Part shown: piece after piece, positions 49,935 to 59,632 of the stretch
How the letters are laid out: each line of letters opens with the position of its first letter
Position numbering within the stretch: position 1 is the first letter of the stretch
Source of the DNA: Flavobacterium macacae
Lineage (GTDB): Bacteria; Bacteroidota; Bacteroidia; Flavobacteriales; Flavobacteriaceae
Length of the DNA: 64,000 nucleotides
Direction of reading: 5' to 3'
Assembly (NCBI RefSeq): GCF_003865365.1
Contig: NZ_RQVR01000002.1
Coordinates: 248,001-312,000, forward strand
Notes under the pieces: generated by a model
The model's database searches: none
Told to the model about the DNA's origin: nothing
The model's input: the letters and a program-made list of their open reading frames with translations, nothing else
Made by a program: the position numbers and the translations under genes

Positions 49935-50693
49935 ATGAAAGTGAAAACAATTTTGGTATCGCAACCAGAGCCTAAAGTAGAAAATTCTCCATATTTTGAG
50001 TTGCAGCAAAAGCATAAAGTCAAAATTGATTTCAGGCCTTTTATCCACGTTGAAGGCGTGAGCGCGAAAGAAGTGAGAGCGCAAAAGATAGACCTAAACA
50101 ACTTTACAGCAATCATTTTAACGAGCAAGAACTCAGTGGATCACTTTTTTAGAGTGGCCGAAGAAATGCGATATAAAATCCCTGAAGATTTAAAATATTT
50201 CTGCCAGTCAGAAGCAGTTGCTTTTTACTTGCAAAAGTATGTGGTTTATAGAAAAAGAAAGATTTATGTTGGCCAGAAAGACTTTGCTGACATGTCTGCA
50301 TTGATCAAAAAATATAAAGACGAAAAGTTTTTATTACCAGCTTCTGATCAATTAAATGCTGATGCTCCGCAAGTTTTGAACAACTTAAAGGTAAACTGGA
50401 CCGAAGGAACTTTTTACAAAACGGTAATGAGCGATTTGTCTGATTTAGCAGATGTTTATTATGATGTTTTAGCGTTTTTTAGCCCAACAGGAATTAAATC
50501 GCTGTTCAAGAATTTCCCTAGTTTTGAGCAAAACAACACCAGAATTGCGGTTTTTGGAAGTACAACCCAAAAAGAAGCACTTGATCACGGCTTAAGAGTC
50601 GACATCATGGCACCATCTCCTGAAGCGCCATCGATGACAATGGCATTAGAGAAATATATTGTCAAAGCAAATAAAGAGGAAAAAGGAAAATAA
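49935..50693 (+). CDS. hemD: Uroporphyrinogen-III synthase
   Basis: A 252-residue HemD-type protein that cyclises hydroxymethylbilane in heme synthesis. The two-domain fold is recognisable from TILVSQPEPKVENSPYFEL, FTAIILTSKNSVDHFF, DVLAFFSPTGIKSLFKNF and RIAVFGSTTQKEALDHGL. Sequence identity among HemD proteins is always low, so the call rests on the domain pattern and the conserved DUF4271-hemD pairing in this phylum. The ATG at 49935 (not an in-frame start inside DUF4271) is right because the domain begins there. Two terminators follow. Confidence 0.85.
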   Translation: MKVKTILVSQPEPKVENSPYFELQQKHKVKIDFRPFIHVEGVSAKEVRAQKIDLNNFTAIILTSKNSVDHFFRVAEEMRYKIPEDLKYFCQSEAVAFYLQKYVVYRKRKIYVGQKDFADMSALIKKYKDEKFLLPASDQLNADAPQVLNNLKVNWTEGTFYKTVMSDLSDLADVYYDVLAFFSPTGIKSLFKNFPSFEQNNTRIAVFGSTTQKEALDHGLRVDIMAPSPEAPSMTMALEKYIVKANKEEKGK

Positions 50694-50714
50694 TTTCTTT
50701 TTCCAATATAAATA

Positions 50715-50744
50715 AAGCCGTTCCTGGAACGGCTTATTTTTTTT
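50715..50744 (+). terminator. Terminator of hemD
   Basis: AAGCCGTT-CCTGG-AACGGCTT stem-loop, followed by A then eight T. Confidence 0.88.
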
Positions 50745-50751
50745 AAGACAT

Positions 50752-50783
50752 AAAAAAAATCCGTTCAATTGAACGGATTTTTT
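50752..50783. terminator. Bidirectional terminator between hemD and pckA
   Basis: A perfect palindrome AAAAATCCGTTCAA / TTGAACGGATTTTT with A and T runs on either side. It would end pckA on the minus strand and back up the hemD terminator on the plus strand. Confidence 0.85.
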
Positions 50784-50799
50784 TGTTTTTGAATTATAA

Positions 50800-52428
50800 T
50801 TAAACCACTTGCGGCCCAGCCTTTCTTAAGTTTTTACCTTCTTCATTTGTAGCGTACTGTTCAAAATTAGCAACAAACAATTTTCCTAAGTCTTTTGCTT
50901 TTGTCTGCCAATCTAATTCGTCAGCATACGTTTTTCTTGGATCAAGAATATCAGAATCAACTCCTTCTAAACTTGTTGGGATTGCAAAATTGAAAATCGG
51001 CAATGTTGTGGTTTCCGCATTTTCTAAAGAACCGTCTAAGATTCTATCGATGATTGCTCTTGTATTTTTAATAGAAATTCTTTTTCCAGTTCCGTTCCAG
51101 CCTGTGTTTACAATATAAGCTGTCGCGTTATTTTGCTCCATTTTCTTTACCAATTCTTCACCATATTTGGTAGGATGCAAAGACAAGAATGCTTTTCCAA
51201 AACAAGCTGAAAATGTAGGCTGTGGTTCTGTCACGCCTCTTTCTGTTCCCGCTAATTTAGCCGTAAAACCTGAAAGAAAGTGGTATTTTGTTTGCTCTGG
51301 AGTCAGTTTTGCAACTGGAGGCATAACACCAAAAGCATCTGCTGTAAGGAAGATTACTTTTGAAGCGTGACCTGCTTTTGAAACTGGCTTCACAATATTA
51401 TCAATATGATAAATTGGGTACGAAACTCTTGTGTTTTGAGTTACCGAACCGTCTTTGAAATCAATTTTTCCGTTTTCGTCAAGCGTAACATTTTCTAATA
51501 ATGCATCTTTTCTGATGGCATTAAAAATGTCTGGTTCGTTTTCTCTGCTCAAGTCAATTGTTTTCGCATAACAACCGCCTTCAAAGTTGAAAACGCCGTC
51601 ATTATCCCAACCGTGTTCGTCATCACCAATCAATTCACGTTTTGGATCGGTTGACAATGTTGTTTTTCCTGTTCCAGACAATCCGAAGAAAACAGCAACA
51701 TCGCCATCTTTTCCTTTGTTTGCAGAACAGTGCATTGAAGCGATCCCTTGCAATGGCAAATAATAGTTCATCATTGAGAACAATCCTTTTTTCATTTCGC
51801 CACCATACCAAGTTCCTCCAATAATCTGGATTTTCTCTGTAAGATTAAAAGCAACATACACTTCTGAATTCAAATCGTGTGCTTTGAAATCAGAAAATTC
51901 TGTTTTAGAAGCATTCATTACCACGAAATCAGGCTCGCCATAATTTTCTAATTCTTCTTCCGTTGGACGGATGAACATATTTTTTACAAAATGCGCCTGC
52001 CAAGCCACCTCAACAATAAAACGAACTTTTAATCTTGTATTTTCATTGGCGCCACAAAACGTGTCTACCACAAATAATTTTTTGTTTGACAATTGCTTTA
52101 ACGTAGTTTCTTTTAAAGCGTCCCAAGTTTCTTTTGAAATTGGCTTGTTGTCATTTACTGCTTTTGGAGAAGTCCACCAAATGGTGTCTTTTGTAATTTC
52201 ATCAGCAACAATATATTTGTCTTTTGGCGAACGGCCAGTAAAATCTCCAGTCATTACATTAACAGCTCCAAGTTCTGACAATTGACCTTTTTCAAAACCT
52301 TCCAAATTCGGATTTAACTCTTCATCATAAAGCATTTCATAAGAAGGATTGTAAATCACCTCTTCAGCATTTTTGATTCCATATTTCTCTAGCGAAATCG
52401 ATTTCGTAGATTGGTCGTAATTATCCAT
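50800..52428 (-). CDS. pckA: Phosphoenolpyruvate carboxykinase (ATP)
   Basis: A 542-residue ATP-dependent PEPCK that converts oxaloacetate to PEP in gluconeogenesis. The kinase-1a loop [18 protein letters not shown] is near residues 249-266, the metal site [22 protein letters not shown] follows, and [37 protein letters not shown] and [10 protein letters not shown] are all family-conserved. Length normal. Monocistronic. Confidence 0.97.
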   Translation of the reverse strand: MDNYDQSTKSISLEKYGIKNAEEVIYNPSYEMLYDEELNPNLEGFEKGQLSELGAVNVMTGDFTGRSPKDKYIVADEITKDTIWWTSPKAVNDNKPISKETWDALKETTLKQLSNKKLFVVDTFCGANENTRLKVRFIVEVAWQAHFVKNMFIRPTEEELENYGEPDFVVMNASKTEFSDFKAHDLNSEVYVAFNLTEKIQIIGGTWYGGEMKKGLFSMMNYYLPLQGIASMHCSANKGKDGDVAVFFGLSGTGKTTLSTDPKRELIGDDEHGWDNDGVFNFEGGCYAKTIDLSRENEPDIFNAIRKDALLENVTLDENGKIDFKDGSVTQNTRVSYPIYHIDNIVKPVSKAGHASKVIFLTADAFGVMPPVAKLTPEQTKYHFLSGFTAKLAGTERGVTEPQPTFSACFGKAFLSLHPTKYGEELVKKMEQNNATAYIVNTGWNGTGKRISIKNTRAIIDRILDGSLENAETTTLPIFNFAIPTSLEGVDSDILDPRKTYADELDWQTKAKDLGKLFVANFEQYATNEEGKNLRKAGPQVV

Positions 52429-52461
52429 AGAATTATAATTGAGTTGTGTTTAATTATTCGG

Positions 52462-52469
52462 CAAAAGTA
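52462..52469 (-). promoter_or_regulatory. -7 box of pckA
   Basis: TACTTTTG on the minus strand, 33 bp before the ATG at 52428, with an A/T-rich region upstream and no clear -33 TTG. Confidence 0.55.
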
Positions 52470-52506
52470 AAAATTAAATTTTAAACTTGAACTTTTTGGT
52501 AAGACT

Positions 52507-52893
52507 TTATGCTTTTTTCTTAATTATATCTAAAAAAAGTATTGCCCAGCCAATAATCATTAACAAACCTCCTACAGGAGTTAGTATTACAATAATTTCA
52601 AAATCAATATTTGTTACGTTTTTGGTAGCCAAAAGATAGATGGAACCAGAAAAAAGCAGGACTCCGCATAACATTAAAAAATAGATAGTTTTCTTCGCTT
52701 TTTCAGAAACCAGACTCGAGCTTCCTAAAAACAACAAAAACAAAGCGTGGTACATTTGATATTTTACGCCCGTTTCAAAAGAAACCAATTGACTTGCATC
52801 TAAAACTTCTTTTAAAGCGTGCGCTCCAAATGCTCCTAAAATAATTGCGATAAACCCAAAAACTGCTCCTGTCGAAAGTATTCTCTTGTCCAT
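52507..52893 (-). CDS. DUF423 domain membrane protein
   Basis: A 128-residue protein with four hydrophobic helices, matching the DUF423 (YgdD/TMEM256-like) family. The hallmark N-terminus is GAVFGFIAIILGAFGAHALKEVL, with KYQMYHALFLLFLG in the second helix. Function not known. It lies upstream of pckA on the same strand, with an intervening promoter, so linkage is loose. Confidence 0.9.
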   Translation of the reverse strand: MDKRILSTGAVFGFIAIILGAFGAHALKEVLDASQLVSFETGVKYQMYHALFLLFLGSSSLVSEKAKKTIYFLMLCGVLLFSGSIYLLATKNVTNIDFEIIVILTPVGGLLMIIGWAILFLDIIKKKA

Positions 52894-52984
52894 TTTTCAT
52901 AAATTTTATACTGCAAATTTACGCCATCTTAAAAACTTTATGATAAACAAATGCGATTAAGTTTTTTTAAATATAACAAATTCC

Positions 52985-52992
52985 TATTTTTG
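52985..52992 (+). promoter_or_regulatory. -7 box of the saccharopine dehydrogenase gene
   Basis: TATTTTTG, a perfect TAnnTTTG, 27 bp before the ATG at 53020. Confidence 0.6.
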
Positions 52993-53019
52993 TGTTATTA
53001 TTAAAAAATTTAGGTTTTT

Positions 53020-54390
53020 ATGAGACATATTCTAATAATTGGCGCCGGAAGGTCAGCATCTTCATTAATTCAATACCTTTTACTTAAATCCGAAGAAGAA
53101 AATCTGCACCTTACCATTGGCGATTTATCATTGGAATTGGCGCAACGAAAAACTAAAAACCACAAAAATGCCACGGCAATAGCTTTTGATATTTATAACG
53201 AAGAGCAACGACGCAACGAAATCCAGAAAGCCGATATCGTCATTTCCATGCTTCCGGCGTTCATGCACATTGAAGTCGCAAAAGATTGCATTTTGTTTAA
53301 AAAGCACATGGTTACCGCTTCCTACATAAGTGAAGAAATGCAGAATTTGGATCAATTAGCCAAAGAAAATAATCTGGTATTTATGAACGAAATCGGGCTT
53401 GATCCAGGAATTGACCACATGAGCGCGATGAAAGTCATTGACGAAATTCGTGACCAAGGCGGAAAAATAATCCTATTCGAATCGTTCTGTGGTGGTTTGG
53501 TAGCTCCAGAATCTGATACCAATCTTTGGAATTACAAATTCACCTGGAATCCAAGAAACGTGGTGCTTGCCGGCCAAGGCGGCGCTGCAAAATTTATCCA
53601 AGAAGGAACTTACAAATATATTCCCTATCACAAATTATTTCGCAGAACCGAATTTATGGAAGTCGAAGGCTACGGCCGTTTTGAAGGTTACGCCAACCGT
53701 GATTCTTTAAAATACCGAAGCATTTATGGCCTTGACGACGCGCTTACCTTATATAGAGGTACAATTCGACGCGTGGGATATTCAAAAGCGTGGAACATGT
53801 TTGTGCAATTAGGCATGACCGACGACAGCTATACCATGGAAAACTCTGACACCATGACTTACAGAGAGTTCACCAATTCATTTTTGCCTTACCACCCAAC
53901 CGATTCTGTGGAAATCAAATTACGCTTGAGCTTAAAGATCGACCAAGATGATATCAAATGGGACAAACTTTTAGAGCTTGATCTCTTTAACCCAAACAAA
54001 ATTGTGGGCCTCAAAAACGCCACTCCGGCACAGATTCTCGAGAAAATATTGACTGATTCGTGGACTTTAGAAGAGCACGATAAAGATATGATCGTGATGT
54101 ACCACAAATTTGGGTATGAAATCAACGGAAAACAAAAACAAATTGATTCCACCATGGTTTGCCTAGGCGACGACCAAACCTATACCGCAATGGCCAAAAC
54201 CGTAGGGCTTCCCGTGGCAATGGCAACCCTGCAAATCCTAAACGGAAACATCAAAACACCAGGCGTTCAGCTTCCGATTAACAAAGAAGTTTACCTGCCG
54301 ATACTCAAAGAATTAGAAGAATACGGCGTCATTTTCAACGAAAAACACGTTCCTTACATGGGTTACAATCCAAAAAATGTATCCAGCTAA
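53020..54390 (+). CDS. Saccharopine dehydrogenase family protein
   Basis: A 456-residue NAD(P)-dependent enzyme of the Lys9 / saccharopine reductase family. The Rossmann motif ILIIGAGRSASSLIQYLL starts the protein, ISMLPAFMHIEVAKDC and NEIGLDPGIDHMSAMKVID are typical, and SFCGGLVAPESDTNLWNYKFTWNPRNV is the substrate-binding domain signature. It would act in lysine degradation via the saccharopine route, consistent with the glutaryl-CoA dehydrogenase-like gene elsewhere in the window (26804). It could also be the reverse-direction family member. No partner lysine-ketoglutarate reductase is adjacent. Confidence 0.9.
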   Translation: MRHILIIGAGRSASSLIQYLLLKSEEENLHLTIGDLSLELAQRKTKNHKNATAIAFDIYNEEQRRNEIQKADIVISMLPAFMHIEVAKDCILFKKHMVTASYISEEMQNLDQLAKENNLVFMNEIGLDPGIDHMSAMKVIDEIRDQGGKIILFESFCGGLVAPESDTNLWNYKFTWNPRNVVLAGQGGAAKFIQEGTYKYIPYHKLFRRTEFMEVEGYGRFEGYANRDSLKYRSIYGLDDALTLYRGTIRRVGYSKAWNMFVQLGMTDDSYTMENSDTMTYREFTNSFLPYHPTDSVEIKLRLSLKIDQDDIKWDKLLELDLFNPNKIVGLKNATPAQILEKILTDSWTLEEHDKDMIVMYHKFGYEINGKQKQIDSTMVCLGDDQTYTAMAKTVGLPVAMATLQILNGNIKTPGVQLPINKEVYLPILKELEEYGVIFNEKHVPYMGYNPKNVSS

Positions 54391-54399
54391 AAAACCAGA

Positions 54400-54432
54400 A
54401 GACTTATTTCGAAAGAAGTAAGTCTTTTTTTT
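54400..54432 (+). terminator. Terminator of the saccharopine dehydrogenase gene
   Basis: AGACTTA / TAAGTCT stem with a 12-nt loop and a nine-T run, 9 bp past the stop codon. Confidence 0.8.
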
Positions 54433-54454
54433 TAAAGCGAATCTTGAGGCATTT

Positions 54455-54544
54455 CCAGCAAAGGCAATTCCCGCTGGAGCCACTCGCTTTGCTTTTTGCG
54501 AATCGCAAAACCAACAGCTCAAACAATGGCGCCATCGGGGCTAT
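54455..54544 (-). repeat. Dispersed hairpin element, copy G
   Basis: Minus orientation: CAATTCCCGC (54465-54474) and GCCATCGGGGCTAT (54531-54544) are its ends. The tip TTTTGCGA / TCGCAAAA is paired. It shares 22 identical bases with copy E (33917-33938). It occupies part of the 537-bp gap 54391-54927, which contains no gene. Confidence 0.7.
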
Positions 54545-54695
54545 GGAAAATTCTTTCCGCTTTTTTGGAAACTTGGGAGACAGTCGTTGTCGATAAGCTT
54601 TTCAGTCACTTTTCATCAAAAAAGCCATTATTTTCAGATTCATTTATTTGAATATTCCTTTGATTTTGCGTATCTTTTTTTATCTTCGTTTTTAG

Positions 54696-54703
54696 TATCT
54701 TTG
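54696..54703 (+). promoter_or_regulatory. Candidate asnS promoter with a long leader
   Basis: A perfect -7 box TATCTTTG followed by CGC lies 224 bp before the asnS ATG. If this is the asnS promoter, the leader of about 215 nt contains hairpin element H. Confidence 0.5.
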
Positions 54704-54760
54704 CGCTTTACTGACTCCAATTGGCGGACAGCAGTTTAAAAGAAGCCAAAAGTTTTCAAC

Positions 54761-54855
54761 TAGCCCTGATTGAAGGGAAAAGCCTTTTTTGTTTTTCTGG
54801 AACCTGAATTTATTTCAGGTTGAAACAAAAAAGCTTTGGAATGAAAGCAGGAAAA
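54761..54855 (+). repeat. Dispersed hairpin element, copy H
   Basis: TAGCCCTGATTGAAGGG at the left end and AAAGCAGGAAAA at the right. AAGCCTTTTTTGTTT pairs with AAACAAAAAAGCTTT, and the tip AACCTGAA-TTTA-TTTCAGGTT is identical to copy D (30430-30449). Confidence 0.75.
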
Positions 54856-54927
54856 TGATTTAAAAAAAAGCCTTTAGTTGGGCTCATAAAAAAAGAATAA
54901 ATTCAAGAATATTTTATAACATCAAAA

Positions 54928-56361
54928 ATGAAACACACAAGAATTAAAGAGCTGTTGAATAGTGCTCAAACGATGCAGGAAGTTTATGTAAAAGGCTGGG
55001 TTAGAACGTTTAGAAATAATCAGTTTATTGCCTTGAATGACGGTTCGACTATCAATAATATTCAGTGTGTTGTGGATTTTGAAAATACGCCGGCAGAAAC
55101 CTTAAAGCGCATTACGACTGGTGCGGCGGTGGCTTTAAAAGGTGCTTTGGCAGAAAGTCAAGGTGCTGGGCAAAAATATGAAATTCAAGTAACGAGCTTG
55201 GAAATTTTGGGTGATTCTGATCCAGAGAAATTTCCGATGCAGCCCAAAAAACATTCGCTTGAATTCTTGCGTGAGAATGCGCATTTGCGTGTGAGAACCA
55301 ACGCTTTTGGAGCGATTATGCGAGTTCGTTCGGTGTTGTCTTTTGCGGTGCACAACTATTTTCAAGAAAAAGGTTTTGTGTATGTGAACACGCCTGTGAT
55401 TACGGGTGCTGACGCCGAAGGTGCAGGAGAAATGTTTCAAGTGACGTCTTTGCCATTGGATAATTTGCCAAAAAACGAAGAAGGAAATGTTGATTATAAA
55501 AAAGATTTCTTCGGAAAACATACCAATTTGACTGTTTCTGGACAATTGGAAGGAGAAGCTTTTGCCATGGCTTTAGGTCAGATTTATACATTCGGACCCA
55601 CTTTTAGAGCGGAGAATTCAAATACGTCACGCCACTTGGCTGAATTTTGGATGATCGAGCCAGAAGTGGCGTTCAATGATTTGCACGACAATATGGATTT
55701 GGCGGAAGATTTTATTCGCTATGTCATTAAATATACGGTTGATAAATGCGGCGATGACTTGAAGTTTTTAGAAGGTCGTCTGTTAGAAGAAGAAAAATCA
55801 AAACCGCAAGCAGAAAGAAGCGAATTGGCTTTGCTTGAGAAATTAAATTTTGTGTTGGAGAATAATTTCAAACGCGTTTCTTATACCGAAGCGATTGATA
55901 TCTTGAAAAATTCAACCCCGAATAAAAAGAAAAAATTCAACTATATTATTGAAGAATGGGGCGCTGATTTGCAGTCAGAACACGAGCGTTATTTGGTGGA
56001 GAAGCACTTTAAATCGCCAGTGATTGTATATGATTATCCGGCAAATATCAAGTCGTTTTACATGCGTATGAACGAAGACGGAAAAACTGTTGGGGCAATG
56101 GATATTCTTTTCCCAGGAATTGGAGAAATTGTTGGAGGTTCACAAAGAGAAGAGCGTTTGGACGTTTTGTTGGAGAAAATGAAAGTGATCGGGATTGACG
56201 AAGAAGAACTTTGGTGGTATTTGGATACAAGACGTTTTGGTTCTGCGGTGCACAGCGGTTTCGGTCTTGGTTTTGAAAGATTGGTATTGTTTGTAACCGG
56301 AATGACAAATATCAGGGACGTAATTCCTTTTCCAAGAACTCCTGGAAATGCGGAGTTTTAA
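54928..56361 (+). CDS. asnS: Asparagine--tRNA ligase
   Basis: A 477-residue class IIb synthetase. An N-terminal OB fold ([23 protein letters not shown]) binds the anticodon. Class II motif 2 ([25 protein letters not shown]) and motif 3 ([31 protein letters not shown]) are intact. A flavobacterial insertion gives the normal family length. It charges tRNA-Asn. The start is the first ATG of the OB fold. Confidence 0.97.
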   Translation: MKHTRIKELLNSAQTMQEVYVKGWVRTFRNNQFIALNDGSTINNIQCVVDFENTPAETLKRITTGAAVALKGALAESQGAGQKYEIQVTSLEILGDSDPEKFPMQPKKHSLEFLRENAHLRVRTNAFGAIMRVRSVLSFAVHNYFQEKGFVYVNTPVITGADAEGAGEMFQVTSLPLDNLPKNEEGNVDYKKDFFGKHTNLTVSGQLEGEAFAMALGQIYTFGPTFRAENSNTSRHLAEFWMIEPEVAFNDLHDNMDLAEDFIRYVIKYTVDKCGDDLKFLEGRLLEEEKSKPQAERSELALLEKLNFVLENNFKRVSYTEAIDILKNSTPNKKKKFNYIIEEWGADLQSEHERYLVEKHFKSPVIVYDYPANIKSFYMRMNEDGKTVGAMDILFPGIGEIVGGSQREERLDVLLEKMKVIGIDEEELWWYLDTRRFGSAVHSGFGLGFERLVLFVTGMTNIRDVIPFPRTPGNAEF

Positions 56362-56382
56362 GAGAATAAAAAATGTTGCAAG

Positions 56383-56413
56383 AAATCCTGCTTTGAGAAA
56401 AGCGGGATTTTTT
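56383..56413 (+). terminator. Terminator of asnS
   Basis: AAATCCTGCTTT / AAAGCGGGATTT stem (one wobble pair), GAGA loop, seven T. Confidence 0.88.
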
Positions 56414-56441
56414 TATGTAATTTAGAGAAAATTTAAAATTC

Positions 56442-57356
56442 ATGAGAAATATTACAATCCTGTTTTTTTTATTATTTGTAGGTTTTAATTCGTATTCATG
56501 TAGTTGTGTGGGATACGGCTATTCATTGCCTCAAGCTTACAATAGTGCACAGATAATTTTTGAAGGTAAAATAATTTCAATAAAGGAAGTTGATATTGAA
56601 GAAGAAGCTGGAATGCATTATGAATTAGTTTTCAAAATAGAAAAAAACCTCAAAGGTGCTGAGGGGAAAACAATTAAAATTTATACACATACTCAAGGTA
56701 CAGCCTGTGGATTAAGAACACGAAAAGTTGGCGAGAAATGGATAATATGGGCTTACATTTCTAAGGAAAGAATATACACAAGTAAGTGCACAAATAGTAA
56801 GCTGTCAGAAGAATTGAAAAAAGAATATAAAGATCTTCTCTATGATTTGGCTTCTTCTAAAGAGTATAAAATTTGGAAAGATGAAGAGGGAAATAAAATC
56901 GCAGAAGGTAAAATATCAAATAATTTAGCAGAAGGCAAATGGATTTACTACAAAAAAGGTTTTCCTCAGATTGATGGTAATTATATATCTGGAAAAAAAG
57001 ATGGTGAGTGGATTTATTATAATGTCTCTGAAAATGATTCTATAGATAATAGTAACAAAAAGTTGAAAATTATTTATAAAGAAAATTACAAGGGGAATGA
57101 GCTTAATGGCATTTCGATTTCTTTTTATGAAAACAATAAGCAAAAAAAAATAACCAACTATAAAGATGGTGCTAAAAATGGATTTTCTATTTCATTCTAT
57201 GAATCGGGAATAATCCAATTACTTGCATTTTATGACAATGAAAATCAATCAATATGGTGGCAATTATATGACGAACAGACTAAATTATTGTGCGAATCTA
57301 AAGGAGATATTCCAGAATATGATTATAAATTAAAAAAATATATTTGTCCAGATTAG
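56442..57356 (+). CDS. Secreted NTR/TIMP-like protein with MORN-type repeats
   Basis: A 304-residue exported protein. The signal peptide ends around residue 18 (GFNSYS), leaving a CSC motif at the mature N-terminus. In NTR/TIMP-like domains Cys residues at the extreme N-terminus cap an OB fold. The domain covers residues ~19-135 (QAYNSAQIIFEGKIISIKEV, then TACGLRTRKVGEKWIIWAY, then SKCTNSKLSEELKKEY). YwqK/MORN-type repeats follow (EGNKIAEGKISNNLAEGKWI, then DGNYISGKKDGEW, then YKDGAKNGFSI). The role of this combination is unknown. A related repeat domain forms the lipoprotein at 4556. Confidence 0.72.
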   Translation: MRNITILFFLLFVGFNSYSCSCVGYGYSLPQAYNSAQIIFEGKIISIKEVDIEEEAGMHYELVFKIEKNLKGAEGKTIKIYTHTQGTACGLRTRKVGEKWIIWAYISKERIYTSKCTNSKLSEELKKEYKDLLYDLASSKEYKIWKDEEGNKIAEGKISNNLAEGKWIYYKKGFPQIDGNYISGKKDGEWIYYNVSENDSIDNSNKKLKIIYKENYKGNELNGISISFYENNKQKKITNYKDGAKNGFSISFYESGIIQLLAFYDNENQSIWWQLYDEQTKLLCESKGDIPEYDYKLKKYICPD

Positions 57357-57446
57357 ATATTTTCATGATGAATGTTTAAAACTCAATTACATATCAAAAA
57401 TGGCACAAGTTTATCATAACGTGTGCCATTTTTGTTTGAAAATGCT

Positions 57447-57454
57447 TAAATTTG
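57447..57454 (+). promoter_or_regulatory. -7 box of rpoN
   Basis: TAAATTTG, a perfect TAnnTTTG, 28 bp before the ATG at 57483. Confidence 0.6.
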
Positions 57455-57482
57455 AAAGGTAAATTCCAAATAAATCCATAGA

Positions 57483-58955
57483 ATGCTTAAGCAATTTTTA
57501 CAACTTAAATTATCACAGAAATTATCGCCGCAGCAAATCCAGCTGATGAAGTTAATTCAATTGCCTACGCAAGCTTTTGAACAGCGTTTAAAAGAAGAAA
57601 TGGTCGAAAATCCTGCGCTGGAAACAGGCAAAGAGGAAGATGAATATGAATATGAAAAAGACGAATTTGAAAACGAGGAATATGACGATTATGATGAATA
57701 TGAAAATGACCGAATCGATGCAGAAGACATCAATATCGACGAATATTTAAGCAACGACGAAACGCCAGATTACAAACTTCAGGCGAATAATTACAGCGAC
57801 GACGACGAAGAAAGAACGATGCCTTTTGCGGCGCCGGTAAGTTTTCATCAAGACTTGATCAATCAATTGAACACTTTTATCTTAAACGATGAGGAGCGTG
57901 AAATTGCTGAATTTTTAGTCGGAAGCATTGACGATATGGGCTACATCCGCAGAAGCATTCCAGATATTGTGGACGATATGGCGTTCACGCAAGGTATTTA
58001 TACCGATGAAAAAAACGTAGAAAAAATATTGCACGTCATTCACGAATTAGAACCTTCGGGAGTTGGTGCGCGCGATTTACAAGAATGCCTTTTGCTTCAG
58101 CTGAAACACAAGACACCAACCGAAGCAGTGGATTTGGCGATTGATATTATTGAAAACCAATTCGAGGCTTTTACGAAAAAACATTACGATAAATTATTGC
58201 AAAAATATGGTGTTTCTCAAGACCATTTGAAAAAAGCAATTGAAGAAATTGAGAAATTAAATCCCAAACCAGGTGGCGCATTTACCGGAAACAACAAAAT
58301 GGTAGAGCACGTTGTTCCTGATTTTACCATACGGATTGTCGAAGGCGAATTGGAACTTTCGTTAAACGGAAGAAATGCGCCAGAACTTCATATTTCGAAA
58401 GATTATCAAGAAATGATGCAGACGTACAAAGCATCTCGCGATAAATCAAACCAGCAAAAAGAAGCCGTTCAGTTCATCAAACAAAAACTGGATTCAGCAA
58501 AATGGTTCATTGATGCCATTCGCCAGCGTCAAGAAACGTTGTTTGTAACGATGAACGCAATTATGCATTACCAGCAAGAATTTTTCTTGGATGGCGATGA
58601 AACTAAAATGAAACCAATGATCTTGAAAGACATTGCCGACATGGTTGGGTTGGATATTTCGACAGTTTCTCGTGTGGCCAACAGTAAATATGTGGAAACG
58701 CCTTATGGAACAAAATTGATCAAAGAATTCTTTTCTGAAGCAATGAAAAATGACCAAGGCGAAGATGTTTCTACGCTTGAAATCAAGAAAATTTTGCAGA
58801 ATGTGATTGAGGAAGAAGACAAGCACAAACCGCTTCCTGATGATCAATTGGCAGATATTTTAAAGGAAAAAGGCTATCCGATTGCCAGAAGAACAATTGC
58901 TAAATACAGGGAGCAATTGGATATTCCGGTGGCAAGAATGAGGAAGAAAATGTAA
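57483..58955 (+). CDS. rpoN: RNA polymerase sigma-54 factor
   Basis: A 490-residue sigma-54. Region I (QLKLSQKLSPQQIQLMKLIQLP) interacts with activators. An unusually long acidic linker follows (residues ~50-105, rich in Asp, Glu and Tyr). The core-binding domain (DLINQLNTFILNDEEREIAEF, then LEPSGVGARDLQECLLLQLK) precedes the HTH and the RpoN box, visible as ARRTIAKYREQLDIP near the C-terminus. It directs RNA polymerase to -24/-12 promoters that require AAA+ activators. I searched only casually for such promoters here and found none convincing. Confidence 0.95.
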   Translation: MLKQFLQLKLSQKLSPQQIQLMKLIQLPTQAFEQRLKEEMVENPALETGKEEDEYEYEKDEFENEEYDDYDEYENDRIDAEDINIDEYLSNDETPDYKLQANNYSDDDEERTMPFAAPVSFHQDLINQLNTFILNDEEREIAEFLVGSIDDMGYIRRSIPDIVDDMAFTQGIYTDEKNVEKILHVIHELEPSGVGARDLQECLLLQLKHKTPTEAVDLAIDIIENQFEAFTKKHYDKLLQKYGVSQDHLKKAIEEIEKLNPKPGGAFTGNNKMVEHVVPDFTIRIVEGELELSLNGRNAPELHISKDYQEMMQTYKASRDKSNQQKEAVQFIKQKLDSAKWFIDAIRQRQETLFVTMNAIMHYQQEFFLDGDETKMKPMILKDIADMVGLDISTVSRVANSKYVETPYGTKLIKEFFSEAMKNDQGEDVSTLEIKKILQNVIEEEDKHKPLPDDQLADILKEKGYPIARRTIAKYREQLDIPVARMRKKM

Positions 58956-59026
58956 ATTAAATTAGAACATCAGCACATAGGAGCAATTTCAATTTTGCCT
59001 CATGGCTAATTTGTTCTGCCTAAAAA

Positions 59027-59632
59027 ATGAAAAAAATCCTTTCTTTTTTTTCGTATGTTTTTCATCCGATGTTTATCTCGGTATATGCCGTTCTGCTTTA
59101 TTTTTTCTTGACAGACCGCTATCATTCGTATCAGGAATTGTTTTTGATCATGATTCAAATCATCATCTTGACGATCCTGATTCCGATATCGATGTTTTAT
59201 TTTTTGATGACTTTAGGTAAAGCCAATTCATTAATGCTTTCGGAGATCACACAGCGAAAAATTCCGTTGGCAATTAACGCATTTTTGCTTTACATTTTAA
59301 TTACGCAAAGCATCCGGGAAGAAGTTATTCCCGAACTGTATTTCTTCTTTTTCGGTGCATTGGCCAGTACTATTATAACTTTTTTGTTGATTTTCGTCAA
59401 TTTAAAAGCCAGCATCCACATGATCGGAATTAGTTCGATTACTATTTTCATTATCGGATTTAGCCTTCACACGCAAGTCAACCACATTTATTTAGTGGCC
59501 ACTTTTTTACTCTTGACCGGAATTGTGGCTACGTCAAGATTGTCAATGAAAGCGCACGACGGAAAAGAACTGATTGCGGGTTTTTTGGTGGGAGTGTTGC
59601 CTCAAATCGGGCTTTTGTCTTTTTGGCTATAA
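59027..59632 (+). CDS. Polytopic membrane protein, PAP2-like C-terminus possible
   Basis: A 201-residue inner-membrane protein with six or seven hydrophobic segments. The end of the protein (ATSRLSMKAHDGKELIAGFLVG) resembles the SRxxxxxH...G pattern of PAP2 phosphatase cores, but the earlier phosphatase motif (KxxxxxxRP) is not seen, so activity is doubtful. Start MKKILSFFSYVFHPMFISVY is good. The stop overlaps the convergent outer-membrane gene by 6 bp. Function unknown. Confidence 0.6.
   Translation: MKKILSFFSYVFHPMFISVYAVLLYFFLTDRYHSYQELFLIMIQIIILTILIPISMFYFLMTLGKANSLMLSEITQRKIPLAINAFLLYILITQSIREEVIPELYFFFFGALASTIITFLLIFVNLKASIHMIGISSITIFIIGFSLHTQVNHIYLVATFLLLTGIVATSRLSMKAHDGKELIAGFLVGVLPQIGLLSFWL

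Noticed and set aside
49801-49935. Possible riboswitch before hemD or other biosynthetic genes
   Set aside because: Leader regions are too short or hold only a promoter box. No known aptamer-like conserved core was recognised.
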